Both the position numbers and the translations under genes were made by a program. A model generated the notes under the pieces. It ran no database searches. It worked only from the letters and a program-made list of their open reading frames with translations, and had not been told where the DNA came from. From the NCBI GenBank assembly GCA_045647885.1, contig JAZRMX010000015.1:20227-84226 (forward strand): a stretch of 64,000 bases of DNA, in the 5' to 3' direction. This DNA comes from HGM04593 sp045647885. GTDB taxonomy: Bacteria > Bacteroidota > Bacteroidia > Bacteroidales > Bacteroidaceae. Positions 41,112-49,861 of this stretch are shown one piece after another. Numbering within the stretch: position 1 is the first letter of the stretch; every line of letters begins with the position of its first letter.

Positions 41112-43199
41112 ATGAAAAGATTCCTGCTCGCAACCCTGCTTTTTGTAAGCCTCACCATCGTAGCACAAGAGAAGATACGCGTAGCCTGCATAGGAAACAG
41201 CGTAACATACGGCTACGGACATAACACCCCCACCGAGACATCATACCCTGCGCAGCTTGGCAAGATGCTTGGCGAGAGATACACCGTTGGTAACTTTGGT
41301 AAATCGGGAGCCACCCTGCTGAACAAGGGACACCGCCCATACACCCAACAGGCAGAATACAAGGCGGCACTGGAATTCAAACCGGATATTGCCATTATAC
41401 ACCTCGGACTCAACGACACCGACCCGCGCAACTGGCCCAACTATCGCGACCAATTCATCCCCGATTACCTTGCACTCATTGACACCCTGCGCAAAGTAAA
41501 CCCGAAGGTAGAGATAAAAATCTGCCGAATGACACCAATATTCCATTGGCACAAAAGGTTCAAGAGCGGTACACGCGACTGGTATTGGCAGATTCAGGAA
41601 GCCATTGAAGCTGTTGCAGAGATTGCGAAAGTTGAACTTATAGATTTCCAGGAGTTGCTCTACAACCGCCCCGACCTTATGCCCGACGCCCTGCACCCTA
41701 ACGAAAAGGGCGCCACCATACTTGCCGAAAGAGTATATACAGCCATTACAGGAATATTCGGAAATGGACTGCTTGCACTACCTGCAATTTACAGCGACAA
41801 TATGGTAATTCAGCGCGACGAGCCCTTCACGCTATGCGGAACGGCCGATGCCGGTGATAAAGTCACAGCACAACTGGGCAAGCAGAAACGCTCTACCATT
41901 ACCTCAAGCAATGGAAAATGGGAAATTACATTCAAACCGCTGAAAGCCGATGGTAAAACCCACACACTCACAGTGGAGAGCAAAAAGAGAAAGATTGTTT
42001 TAGAAAATATCATTGTGGGCGAGGTATGGCTTTGCTCTGGACAATCGAATATGGCATTTATGGTTAAGGAGAGCTCACACGCACAAGAAAGCCTGCAAGG
42101 ATGCGATGCCAGGAACATTCGACTCTACAATATGAAGCCGCGTGTCTATACCGACAACATAGAATGGAGCGTTGAAGACCTAGAAAAACTGAATTCACAC
42201 CAATATTACCAACCCACAAAATGGGAGCAAGCCAACCAGAAGACGGTAAACGACTTTTCCGCCGTAGCTTACCACTTCGGAGCAATGCTCGCCGACTCGC
42301 TCGGTGTGCCGGTGGGGCTTATATGCAACGCCGTGGGAGGAGCTCCTGCCGAAGCATTCATTGACCGTAAAACGCTCGAATGGCACCCACAATTAGTGGA
42401 TATTCTCTATAATTGGAAACAGAACGATATGATACAGGATTGGTGTCGCGGGCGAGCTGCACAAAACATAAAGAAGAGTAGCAATCCATTGCAACGCCAC
42501 CCCTACGAACCCGCCTACCTCTACGAAACAGGCATCGCACCCATAGCGACATACCCTATTAAAGGAGTTATATGGTACCAAGGCGAGTCCAATGCCCACA
42601 ATGTGGAGCTACACGAGGCAATCTTCCCCACCCTTGTGAAAAGCTGGAGAACAACGTGGAGCAAAGAGAATATGCCATTCTATTTTGTACAGCTATCAAG
42701 CATAGAGCGCCCGTCGTGGCCTCACTTCCGCGACTCACAGCGCCGCCTTGCCGCCAAGATAGAGAACTGCGCCTTTGCTGTATCGAGCGACAAAGGCGAC
42801 AAATGGGATGTACACCCAAAGAACAAGAAGCCCATCGGCGAACGCCTTGCACGCCAGGCACTGCACAACACTTATGCAAAAAAACATATAACACCGTGCG
42901 GCCCCACCATTGAGAAAGCCGAGAGAAAAGGAAACTCCGTAATACTCACCTTCTCTCACGCACAAGGTATGAAAAGCAGCGACGGAGAGCCGTTGCGCAC
43001 CTTTGAGGTTGCTGGAGAAAAAGGGAACTTCCACCCAGCCGAGGTTATTGAGATAAAAGGCAATACCATAAAAGTGAAATCTTGCGAGGTAAAGATACCT
43101 TACCGCGCACGCTACGGCTGGCAACCATTTACAACAGCCAACCTTGTAAACGACGAAGAATTGCCCGCAAGCACATTCGAGGTTAAAGTAAATAAATGA
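41112..43199 (+). CDS. Two-domain sialate O-acetylesterase (NanS/EstA-like)
   Basis: A 695-residue secreted esterase with a signal peptide (MKRFLLATLLFVSLTIVAQ). The first SGNH domain (about 22-215) holds ACIGNSVTYGYGH and HLGLNDTD, with DALHPNEKG as the Asp-His block. A small beta domain links it to a C-terminal sialate O-acetylesterase (SASA) domain (about 300-600) with WLCSGQSNMAFMV and IWYQGESNAHN. The same layout is known from Tannerella NanS and Bacteroides EstA, which remove 9-O- and other acetyl groups that block sialidases. Placed directly after the sialidase, it fits removal of O-acetyls before sialic-acid release. Confidence 0.87.
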   Translation: MKRFLLATLLFVSLTIVAQEKIRVACIGNSVTYGYGHNTPTETSYPAQLGKMLGERYTVGNFGKSGATLLNKGHRPYTQQAEYKAALEFKPDIAIIHLGLNDTDPRNWPNYRDQFIPDYLALIDTLRKVNPKVEIKICRMTPIFHWHKRFKSGTRDWYWQIQEAIEAVAEIAKVELIDFQELLYNRPDLMPDALHPNEKGATILAERVYTAITGIFGNGLLALPAIYSDNMVIQRDEPFTLCGTADAGDKVTAQLGKQKRSTITSSNGKWEITFKPLKADGKTHTLTVESKKRKIVLENIIVGEVWLCSGQSNMAFMVKESSHAQESLQGCDARNIRLYNMKPRVYTDNIEWSVEDLEKLNSHQYYQPTKWEQANQKTVNDFSAVAYHFGAMLADSLGVPVGLICNAVGGAPAEAFIDRKTLEWHPQLVDILYNWKQNDMIQDWCRGRAAQNIKKSSNPLQRHPYEPAYLYETGIAPIATYPIKGVIWYQGESNAHNVELHEAIFPTLVKSWRTTWSKENMPFYFVQLSSIERPSWPHFRDSQRRLAAKIENCAFAVSSDKGDKWDVHPKNKKPIGERLARQALHNTYAKKHITPCGPTIEKAERKGNSVILTFSHAQGMKSSDGEPLRTFEVAGEKGNFHPAEVIEIKGNTIKVKSCEVKIPYRARYGWQPFTTANLVNDEELPASTFEVKVNK

Positions 43200-43216
43200 C
43201 TAGTGTCATATACGAC

Positions 43217-43248
43217 GAAAGAGGGTGACCTGTAAGTCACCCTCTTTC
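43217..43248. terminator. Bidirectional terminator
   Basis: GAAAGAGGGTGAC pairs with GTCACCCTCTTTC around CTGTAA, between the esterase and the convergent kbl. Confidence 0.87.
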
Positions 43249-43274
43249 CTTTGTATATATAAATAAGTATCTTA

Positions 43275-44465
43275 TTACTTAATAACGCCAAGCTCCTTAC
43301 CCACCTTGATGAATGCAGCAATAGCCTTGTCGAGATGCTCGGGCTCGTGAGCCGCAGAGAGCTGAACGCGTATACGCGCCTGACCCTTCGGAACAACGGG
43401 GTAATAGAAACCAGTCACAAAGATACCCTCCTCGGCCATCTTCTGTGCAAACACCTGTGAAAGAGGAGCATCGTAAAGCATTACTGCGCAGATTGCCGAC
43501 TGGGTGGGTTTGATATCAAAACCGGCAGCAAGCATCTTGTCGCGGAAATAATTTACGTTGTTCTGCAATTTTGTGTGCAAAGCATCACTCTCGGCAAGCA
43601 TCTTGAACATCTCAATAGAAGCACCCACTACTGAAGGGGGCAAAGAGTTTGAGAAGAGATAAGGACGTGAACGCTGACGCAACATATCGATAATCTCCTT
43701 ACGGCCTGTTGTGAAACCACCTACAGCACCACCGAAAGCCTTACCGAGAGTTCCGGTGAAAATATCAATGCGGCCATAGCAATCGAACTGCTCGGCAACA
43801 CCGTGACCGGTAGCACCAACCACACCTGCCGAGTGCGACTCATCCACCATAACAAGAGCATCATACTTCTCGGCCAAATCACAGATTTTATCCATAGGAG
43901 CCACGTTACCGTCCATAGAAAATACACCGTCGGTAACGATTATGCGATAACGCTGTGCCTGCGCCTCCTGCAAGCAACGCTCAAGGTCGGCCATATCGGC
44001 GTTGTTATAACGATAACGCTGCGCCTTGCACAAACGCACACCGTCGATGATTGACGCGTGGTTCAAAGAATCGGAAATAATTGCATCCTCTGCAGTAAAG
44101 AGAGGCTCAAACAAACCACCGTTGGCATCGAAGCAAGCAGCATAAAGAATGGTATCCTCGGTCTTGAAGTAATCGGACACAGCCTTCTCCAACTGTTTGT
44201 GATAATCCTGTGTACCGCAAATGAAACGTACCGAAGACATACCAAAGCCACGCTCCTCCATAGCCTCCTGGGCAGCCTTTATAAGACGGGGGTTGTTTGA
44301 CAGGCCCAAATAGTTGTTCGCACAGAAGTTAAGCGCTTTTGAGCCATCTTCGAGTGTAATCTCGGCAAACTGCTGCGATGCAATATTACGTTCTTTCTTA
44401 TACAAGCCGGCAGCCTCAATAGCAGCCAACTCATCTTTCAAGTGTTGTTGAAAATTACCGTACAT
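43275..44465 (-). CDS. kbl: Glycine C-acetyltransferase (2-amino-3-ketobutyrate CoA ligase)
   Basis: A PLP enzyme of 396 residues cleaving 2-amino-3-oxobutanoate with CoA to glycine and acetyl-CoA, the second step of threonine degradation. The PLP-lysine segment is DIFTGTLGKAFGGAVGGF. CANNYLGLSNNPRLI, GTQDYHKQLE and MVDESHSAGVVGATGHG are typical alpha-oxoamine-synthase blocks. It is divergent from tdh, the first step of the same pathway, across a 283-base AT-rich gap that probably holds both promoters. Confidence 0.94.
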   Translation of the reverse strand: MYGNFQQHLKDELAAIEAAGLYKKERNIASQQFAEITLEDGSKALNFCANNYLGLSNNPRLIKAAQEAMEERGFGMSSVRFICGTQDYHKQLEKAVSDYFKTEDTILYAACFDANGGLFEPLFTAEDAIISDSLNHASIIDGVRLCKAQRYRYNNADMADLERCLQEAQAQRYRIIVTDGVFSMDGNVAPMDKICDLAEKYDALVMVDESHSAGVVGATGHGVAEQFDCYGRIDIFTGTLGKAFGGAVGGFTTGRKEIIDMLRQRSRPYLFSNSLPPSVVGASIEMFKMLAESDALHTKLQNNVNYFRDKMLAAGFDIKPTQSAICAVMLYDAPLSQVFAQKMAEEGIFVTGFYYPVVPKGQARIRVQLSAAHEPEHLDKAIAAFIKVGKELGVIK

Positions 44466-44748
44466 CTTTTTATATTTTTTATGTTGTTTTTAAATCTCAT
44501 TTTTACGCCCACAAATTTACCTTTTTTATTATTAAACGGGCAACATTTGCACATAAAAAAATAGCCAGAAAGGTTTTTTAAACATTCTACTGTAAAAAAC
44601 ACGCATAAATATTTAAGAAAAGCCAACAACAGAATTTTAAAAGAAAAAAAAGATGCACAATAGAAGAAATAACAAAAAAAATAGCACTATCTTAGCGGAA
44701 CAATTGTAACGTGAATACAAAAAAACAAATATAAAAACATAGAACATT
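44466..44748. other. AT-rich divergent intergenic region between kbl and tdh
   Basis: No gene is visible. TAAATTTG on the minus strand (44512-44519) and TATCTTAG on the plus strand (44688-44695) are candidate -7 boxes for kbl and tdh, the second one weak. Long A-runs fill the middle. A shared regulator site could sit here, but no clear palindrome was seen. Confidence 0.4.
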
Positions 44749-45705
44749 ATGAAAAACGTACTTGTAATCGGTTCTACCGGACAGATTGGTTCCGAGCTTA
44801 CAATGACATTGCGTAAGCAAATTCCTAATGGTAATATCGTTGCCGGATACATCCCCGGCGCAGAACCCAAAGGCGAGCTACTCGAGAGCGGCCCCGCAGC
44901 AATAGCCAATGTGTGCGACGCAAAACAACTTGCCGAAATTGTCGATAAGTATGAGATTGACACCATCTATAACCTTGCAGCCCTTCTTTCAGCAGTTGCC
45001 GAGGCAAAACCCCTGCTCGCTTGGGATATTCAGATGAATGGACTTATAAACATTCTGGAGATTGCTCGCGAGAAGAAATGCGCAGTATTCACTCCCAGCT
45101 CTATTGGTTCATTCGGCCCCAACACACCCCGCGACAACACTCCGCAGGACACCATTCAGCGCCCCAAGACAATGTATGGTGTTACAAAGGTTGCAACCGA
45201 GCTTTTGAGCGATTACTACTTCACAAAATATGGTGTTGATACCCGTGCGGTACGCTTCCCCGGACTCATCTCCAACGTAACTCTCCCCGGTGGCGGTACC
45301 ACCGACTATGCAGTAGACATTTACTACGCAGCAGTAAAAGGCGAGGATTTTGCCTGCCCCATTCAGGCCGGTACCTTTATGGATATGATGTATATGCCCG
45401 ATGCCCTGAAGGCTGCTATCGACATTATGAATGCCGACCCCTCACGTCTTATACACCGTAATGCCTTCAACGTGGCATCAATGAGTTTCGACCCCGAGAT
45501 TATAAAAGCGGCTATACAGAAATATATCCCCGACTTCAAGATGCACTACGAGTTCGACCCCGTACGCCAGGCCATTGCAGACTCTTGGCCCAACAAGATG
45601 GACGACTCTTGCGCACGCGAGGAGTGGGATTGGAAGCCCTCTTACGACCTCGATTCTATGACAGTGGATATGATAAAAACACTGCGCGAGCGTTTCGGCA
45701 AGTAA
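44749..45705 (+). CDS. L-threonine 3-dehydrogenase, short-chain (SDR) type
   Basis: A 318-residue NAD-dependent enzyme that oxidises threonine to 2-amino-3-oxobutanoate. It belongs to the epimerase-like SDR class rather than the zinc-dependent Tdh class. The NAD loop is GSTGQIGSEL, the catalytic pair is YGVTK, and TPSSIGSFGPNTPRDNTPQ and AVRFPGLISN are the substrate-side blocks typical of this form. Its product is the substrate of the divergently encoded Kbl. Confidence 0.9.
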   Translation: MKNVLVIGSTGQIGSELTMTLRKQIPNGNIVAGYIPGAEPKGELLESGPAAIANVCDAKQLAEIVDKYEIDTIYNLAALLSAVAEAKPLLAWDIQMNGLINILEIAREKKCAVFTPSSIGSFGPNTPRDNTPQDTIQRPKTMYGVTKVATELLSDYYFTKYGVDTRAVRFPGLISNVTLPGGGTTDYAVDIYYAAVKGEDFACPIQAGTFMDMMYMPDALKAAIDIMNADPSRLIHRNAFNVASMSFDPEIIKAAIQKYIPDFKMHYEFDPVRQAIADSWPNKMDDSCAREEWDWKPSYDLDSMTVDMIKTLRERFGK

Positions 45706-45720
45706 GAAACAGAGATTATA

Positions 45721-45762
45721 TAAAGATTAAGGGAGTATCAAATGATGCTCCCTTAATCTTTA
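45721..45762. terminator. Bidirectional terminator
   Basis: TAAAGATTAAGGGAG and CTCCCTTAATCTTTA form a long stem, with one mismatch closer to the AA loop, between tdh and the convergent nadA. Confidence 0.85.
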
Positions 45763-45777
45763 TTATTGTATTAGCAA

Positions 45778-46770
45778 TTACTTATTGAGATTCTTCGACA
45801 ATTCAAGCATACGCACGATGGGACGCAGAGCATCTTCGCGTGTAGACTCATCGAGCTCCACAAAAGGCCACTCATACTTCAAGCAATTATAAAGTTTGGG
45901 CAGAGTATTCAAGCGCATAAAATTACACTCGTTACAAGCGCAAGGACCGGTTGAAGGAGGCACTGGGATAAACGTCTTTTCGGGGCAACTCTTCTTCATC
46001 TCGTGAAGGATACCGCTCTCGGTAGCCACGATAAACTGCTGCACATCGCTGTTGCGGGTATACTTCAGAATGTCGGCTGTTGAGCCAATGAAGTCGGCAA
46101 GAGCAAGAACACCGCTCTTGCATTCGGGGTGAGCAAGTACCTTTGCTTCGGGATAAGCAGCCTTCAACTCCACGATTTTCTCTATAGAGAACTGCTCGTG
46201 CACGTGGCAACCACCGTTCCACAACATCATATTGCGACCGGTAACGGCATTGAGGTAACCGCCCAGGTTCTTGTCGGGAGCAAACAGTATTTTCTCGTCT
46301 TTACCAAAGCTATCGACTACAGCACGAGCGTTTGACGATGTCACAACAATATCGGTAAGCGCCTTAACCGCAGCCGAAGTGTTCACGTATGCAACGACTT
46401 TATATTCGGGATGCTCCTTTTTATACTGCGCAAGCTCTTCGGCAGGGCAACTGTCGGCAAGCGAACAGCCGGCGTTGAGGTCGGGCAGAAGCACCAATTT
46501 ATCGGGACAGAGAATCTTGTTTGTTTCGGCCATAAAATGCACACCGCACATTACAATTATATCTGCCGAAGTCTTTTCGGCCTGCTGTGCAAGCGCAAGG
46601 CTGTCGCCCACAAAGTCGGCAACATCCTGTATCTCGCCCTCGGTATAATAATGGGCAAGAATTACTGCGTTCTTCTCTTTACAGAGCTTGCGAATTTCTG
46701 TTTTAAGGTCAAAATCCTGGGGCAAAGCCTCATCGATAAAGCCCTTCTCTTTCCACTCTTGTTTTACCAT
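45778..46770 (-). CDS. nadA: Quinolinate synthase
   Basis: Condenses iminoaspartate with dihydroxyacetone phosphate to quinolinate in NAD synthesis, using a [4Fe-4S] cluster. Visible cluster cysteines are in VIVMCGVHFMAETNK, the region around HPECKSG and the C-terminal GPCACNECNFMRLN. LAHYYTEGEIQDVADFVGDS is the conserved N-terminal block. At 330 residues it is full length. nadB and nadC are not adjacent; a -7 box sits upstream. Confidence 0.95.
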   Translation of the reverse strand: MVKQEWKEKGFIDEALPQDFDLKTEIRKLCKEKNAVILAHYYTEGEIQDVADFVGDSLALAQQAEKTSADIIVMCGVHFMAETNKILCPDKLVLLPDLNAGCSLADSCPAEELAQYKKEHPEYKVVAYVNTSAAVKALTDIVVTSSNARAVVDSFGKDEKILFAPDKNLGGYLNAVTGRNMMLWNGGCHVHEQFSIEKIVELKAAYPEAKVLAHPECKSGVLALADFIGSTADILKYTRNSDVQQFIVATESGILHEMKKSCPEKTFIPVPPSTGPCACNECNFMRLNTLPKLYNCLKYEWPFVELDESTREDALRPIVRMLELSKNLNK

Positions 46771-46820
46771 TTTTCAACTAATTTTATTGCGTGAACGGCT
46801 GTACACCGCGTAAATATGTG

Positions 46821-46828
46821 CGAAGATA
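46821..46828 (-). promoter_or_regulatory. -7 box of nadA (TATCTTCG)
   Basis: TATCTTCG followed by C on the minus strand lies 50 bases before the ATG at 46770. Confidence 0.45.
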
Positions 46829-46882
46829 ATATTTTTCTTATATATATTGTGTAATAATTTGCCAACAAGCTATAAAGTTTTT

Positions 46883-47470
46883 TTAAAAACGCATAGAGAA
46901 GTATACTCCGGGCGAGCCCTCGGGAGTAAATGTGGGACCCACCACAAGATTATGTTTCTTTGCAAAAGGACGCGTGTAGAGATAAGCACTGCCGGCTCCA
47001 ATTGCTGCACCGGCAAGCACATCCCAAAAATCGTGTCTCTTCGCATAGACACGCCCCCACGCAACATAAGCACTCACAGCGTAGGCAGGAGCACCGTACC
47101 ACCACCCGTAACGCCTTTGCAGGAAGGCTGCACCGGCAAAGGCAGCAGCCGTGTGGTTCGAGGGGAAGGCCTTTTTATCGCTCCCGTCGGGGCGTTCCTT
47201 CTTAACTATATGTTTTAGGAGGTACGATGTTGCCACTGCTGTTACACCACTCTCGGCAAGCTGCAGGAAACCTTTATAATCACCTTTTAAAAGAGAGACT
47301 CCGGCACCAACCGCTCCGGGAGCAAACATAAGAATGTCGGTAGAAGTATCCACTGCGCTACGACTCTGCGCCGACAAACGCGATGCAGGCAACAGCAAAA
47401 AGAATAACAGGCAAACTGCCAATACCAACCCACCTTTTACACGTAATATGTTACTTTTATCTGTATTCAT
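46883..47470 (-). CDS. PAP2-family phosphatase
   Basis: A 195-residue membrane or periplasmic acid phosphatase. The three PAP2 motifs are present: KKERPDGSDKKAFPSNH joins the KxxxxxxRP and PSGH-like parts, and GRVYAKRHDFWDVLAG is the third motif with His and Asp. The N-terminal hydrophobic segment (LVLAVCLLFFLLLPA) is a signal or anchor. Substrates may be lipid phosphates such as undecaprenyl pyrophosphate or lipid A phosphate. The ATG at 47470 shares its A with the stop of the upstream reductase (TGATG), which indicates coupled translation. Confidence 0.87.
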   Translation of the reverse strand: MNTDKSNILRVKGGLVLAVCLLFFLLLPASRLSAQSRSAVDTSTDILMFAPGAVGAGVSLLKGDYKGFLQLAESGVTAVATSYLLKHIVKKERPDGSDKKAFPSNHTAAAFAGAAFLQRRYGWWYGAPAYAVSAYVAWGRVYAKRHDFWDVLAGAAIGAGSAYLYTRPFAKKHNLVVGPTFTPEGSPGVYFSMRF

Positions 47471-48468
47471 CAAAAAACCTTATTTGGATAGAATAGAAGT
47501 TCTTCGGGAACAATCGCCGGAGATTCCAGACACTTTAACGATTGTTCAAGCTGCGCCACACTGCTCGCGCCCACAAGCACCGATGTTACCCCTCGCTGCG
47601 CAAGCACCCACGAGAGCGACATTGATGCCAAATCCTCACCGCGTTTCCCGGCTATTGCTGCAAGATTGTTCAGATAGGCCTGCAACTCTGGGGTAAGTTT
47701 ATCCTTGCCGAGTGAACCGCCCCTGGCCATACGCGAATCTGTGGGAATTCCCCGCAGATAGCGCGAAGTGAGCAACCCTTGCGCAAGTGCCGAAAAAGAT
47801 ATAAAGCCAATGCCATTATCGGCACAATATTCGAGCACTCCCTCCTCCTGCACAGCCCTGTCGAGCAGGTTCAGCCTACCCTGAAAAATAAGCGGGGGTA
47901 CATCACGGGCACGCAGATAATTGTCGGCATAACGCAACGCCTCCAAAGGCCAGCGGGAAATTCCGACATAAAGAGCCTTGCCGGCACGCACAATATCGAC
48001 AAGAGCCTGCAAAGTTTCGTCGAGCGGTGTAACGGGGTCGTAACGGTGGATGTAAAAGAGGTCTACATAATCAAGCCCCATACGTTTAAGACTGCAATCA
48101 AGGCTCGACATAAGATATTTGCGAGAGCCCCAATTGCCATAAGGCCCTGCCCACATCTCGTAACCAGCCTTCGTGGCAATAAACATCTCGTCGCGATATG
48201 GAGCAAAATCCTCTTTCAAGAAACGGCCGAACAACTCCTCGGCAGCCCCGGGAGGAGGCCCGTAATTATTGGCAAGGTCAAAGTGTGTTATACCCCTGTC
48301 GAATGCATACCGCAACACCGCACGGCAGTTTTCAACATCGTTGCTTTCTCCAAAATTCTGCCACAACCCCAAAGATAGTTTGGGTAACAGAATTCCACTC
48401 TTGCCACACCTGCGATAGACCTTGTCGCTATCAGTGTATCTGTTTTCAAAAGCCATATATTTCTCCAT
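47470..48468 (-). CDS. Aldo/keto reductase, YghZ/L-glyceraldehyde-3-phosphate reductase-like
   Basis: An NADPH-dependent reductase of about 332 residues. The AKR tetrad is visible: FDLANNYG (Asp and Tyr), IATKAG (Lys) and YIHRYDP (His). LGLWQNFG, NWGSRKYL and GASSVAQLEQ place it with the AKR14/YghZ group, which reduces L-glyceraldehyde 3-phosphate and methylglyoxal. The ATG at 48468 is used; an ATG at 48456 is also possible. It is translationally coupled to the downstream PAP2 phosphatase. Confidence 0.88.
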   Translation of the reverse strand: MEKYMAFENRYTDSDKVYRRCGKSGILLPKLSLGLWQNFGESNDVENCRAVLRYAFDRGITHFDLANNYGPPPGAAEELFGRFLKEDFAPYRDEMFIATKAGYEMWAGPYGNWGSRKYLMSSLDCSLKRMGLDYVDLFYIHRYDPVTPLDETLQALVDIVRAGKALYVGISRWPLEALRYADNYLRARDVPPLIFQGRLNLLDRAVQEEGVLEYCADNGIGFISFSALAQGLLTSRYLRGIPTDSRMARGGSLGKDKLTPELQAYLNNLAAIAGKRGEDLASMSLSWVLAQRGVTSVLVGASSVAQLEQSLKCLESPAIVPEELLFYPNKVF

Positions 48469-48615
48469 AATCTTTGTCAATACTTAAAAGTGCCACCAAC
48501 CTGCATTGCTGATACAGGCTATTACCACCAATGAAGAGATAACGCAAATTTATCATAATTTACAGAAAAACCGCATTTATAGCCCGAAAAATTACCGCAG
48601 TATTTTTTTTCTCCC

Positions 48616-48623
48616 TATCTTCG
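48616..48623 (+). promoter_or_regulatory. -7 box of the TRIC-like channel gene (TATCTTCG)
   Basis: TATCTTCG followed by C lies 23 bases before the ATG at 48647 and supports that start over upstream in-frame codons. Confidence 0.45.
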
Positions 48624-48646
48624 CTGCGCAAAAAACAGAAAAAAAA

Positions 48647-49315
48647 ATGGAGCTTTCCTTTATAACATCGGTAATAGATTACTTTGCCGCACTCAAAATG
48701 CCAACCATTTTTGAGTTTGTGGGAACGTTTGCTTTTGCTATAAGTGGTATACGCCTTGCTTCAGCAAAGCACTTTGACTGGTTCGGAGCCTACGTGGTGG
48801 GTGTAGCCACAGCTATCGGCGGCGGTACGTTCCGCGATATGATGCTGGGCGTTACCCCCTTCTGGATGACCGACCCAATATATCTCTGCTGGTCGGGATT
48901 GGCTCTTTTGTGGGTTATACTCTTCGGCAAATGGCTCATACGCCTGCACAACACCTTTTTCATCTTCGACGCTGTGGGACTTGCCCTCTTCACAGTTGTG
49001 GGTATACAGAAGAGCCTCGACTGCGGTTTCCCCTTATGGGTGGGCGTGGTAATGGGCGCAATGACCGGTGCTGCCGGCGGAGTAATACGCGATGTATTCA
49101 TAAACGAGATACCCCTGATATTCCGTAAGGAGATTTATGCTATGGCCTGCGTTATAGGCGGTATTGTTTTCGGCATTTGTATGTGGCTTGGAGCTGAGAC
49201 TCTTGTAACCCACACCGTGTGCGGCATAAGCGTGTTCCTCACCCGTGTGCTGGCAGTAAAGTACCATATATGCCTGCCAACGCTCAAAGGGAGCCACGTA
49301 CAGGACGAGGAATAA
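48647..49315 (+). CDS. TRIC/YicG-family (UPF0126) cation channel protein
   Basis: A 222-residue membrane protein with two repeated three-helix halves, each carrying the family signature. GTFAFAISGIRLA precedes AIGGGTFRDMMLG in the first half, and FDAVGLALFTVVGI precedes GAAGGVIRDVFINE in the second. The two GG(T/V)xRD kinks line the pore in prokaryotic TRIC channels. It is expected in the inner membrane as a monovalent-cation channel. Earlier names are YadS and YicG. It is monocistronic. Confidence 0.9.
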   Translation: MELSFITSVIDYFAALKMPTIFEFVGTFAFAISGIRLASAKHFDWFGAYVVGVATAIGGGTFRDMMLGVTPFWMTDPIYLCWSGLALLWVILFGKWLIRLHNTFFIFDAVGLALFTVVGIQKSLDCGFPLWVGVVMGAMTGAAGGVIRDVFINEIPLIFRKEIYAMACVIGGIVFGICMWLGAETLVTHTVCGISVFLTRVLAVKYHICLPTLKGSHVQDEE

Positions 49316-49333
49316 TAAATATTCATATAAATC

Positions 49334-49363
49334 AAAAAGAGTCGGCTTTTGCCGACTCTTTTC
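49334..49363. terminator. Bidirectional terminator
   Basis: AAAAGAGTCGGC pairs with GCCGACTCTTTT around TTTT, between the TRIC-like gene and the convergent DUF456 gene. Confidence 0.87.
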
Positions 49364-49387
49364 TTGTTGTATTCATTTATAATTGCC

Positions 49388-49861
49388 TCACAAAACAGCC
49401 TTTACAATATAAAAGAGCAACACTGCACCATAGATAAGTTTCAAGGCAGTGGTTACAATAAAGGCAACAAACGAAAAGGAAGCTACCTTAAAGGCTTTAC
49501 CACTACGACGGCAAGCTATATACTCGCCGGCAAAAGCACCTATAAAGGGGCCCACAATAATACCCAAAGGCATAAAAAGAAGCCCCACGAGCATACCTGC
49601 CAATGCCCCGCGCACACTCTCACGCGAACCGCCGCTCAACTGTGTAAACCAAATGGGCAACACATAATCGACCACTGTTATTACAATCATAATTATGCCA
49701 GAAACCACCAGGAATGGCGTAGAGATTTCCGCGTCGTTGCACAGGAGCAGAACCAGCACCCCCAAATAACTTATAGGGGGGCCGGGAAGCACTGGAAGCA
49801 CCGCTCCCAAAAGCCCCACGGCTCCACATAAAAGAGCAAGTGATATAATAAGATATTCCAT
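49388..49861 (-). CDS. DUF456 membrane protein
   Basis: A 157-residue protein with three to five glycine-rich membrane helices (LIISLALLCGAVGLLGAVLPVLPGPP-like start). The family signature is a Pro/Gly loop after the first helix and GIIVGPFIGAFAGEYI later. The function is unknown. The ATG at 49861 overlaps the stop of the S9 peptidase gene by one base (TAATG), so the two are translationally coupled. Confidence 0.83.
   Translation of the reverse strand: MEYLIISLALLCGAVGLLGAVLPVLPGPPISYLGVLVLLLCNDAEISTPFLVVSGIIMIVITVVDYVLPIWFTQLSGGSRESVRGALAGMLVGLLFMPLGIIVGPFIGAFAGEYIACRRSGKAFKVASFSFVAFIVTTALKLIYGAVLLFYIVKAVL

Noticed and set aside
27597..43199. A classical SusC/SusD polysaccharide utilisation locus
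   Set aside because: No TonB-dependent SusC-like or SusD-like gene, hybrid two-component sensor or ECF sigma/anti-sigma pair is encoded anywhere in the window.
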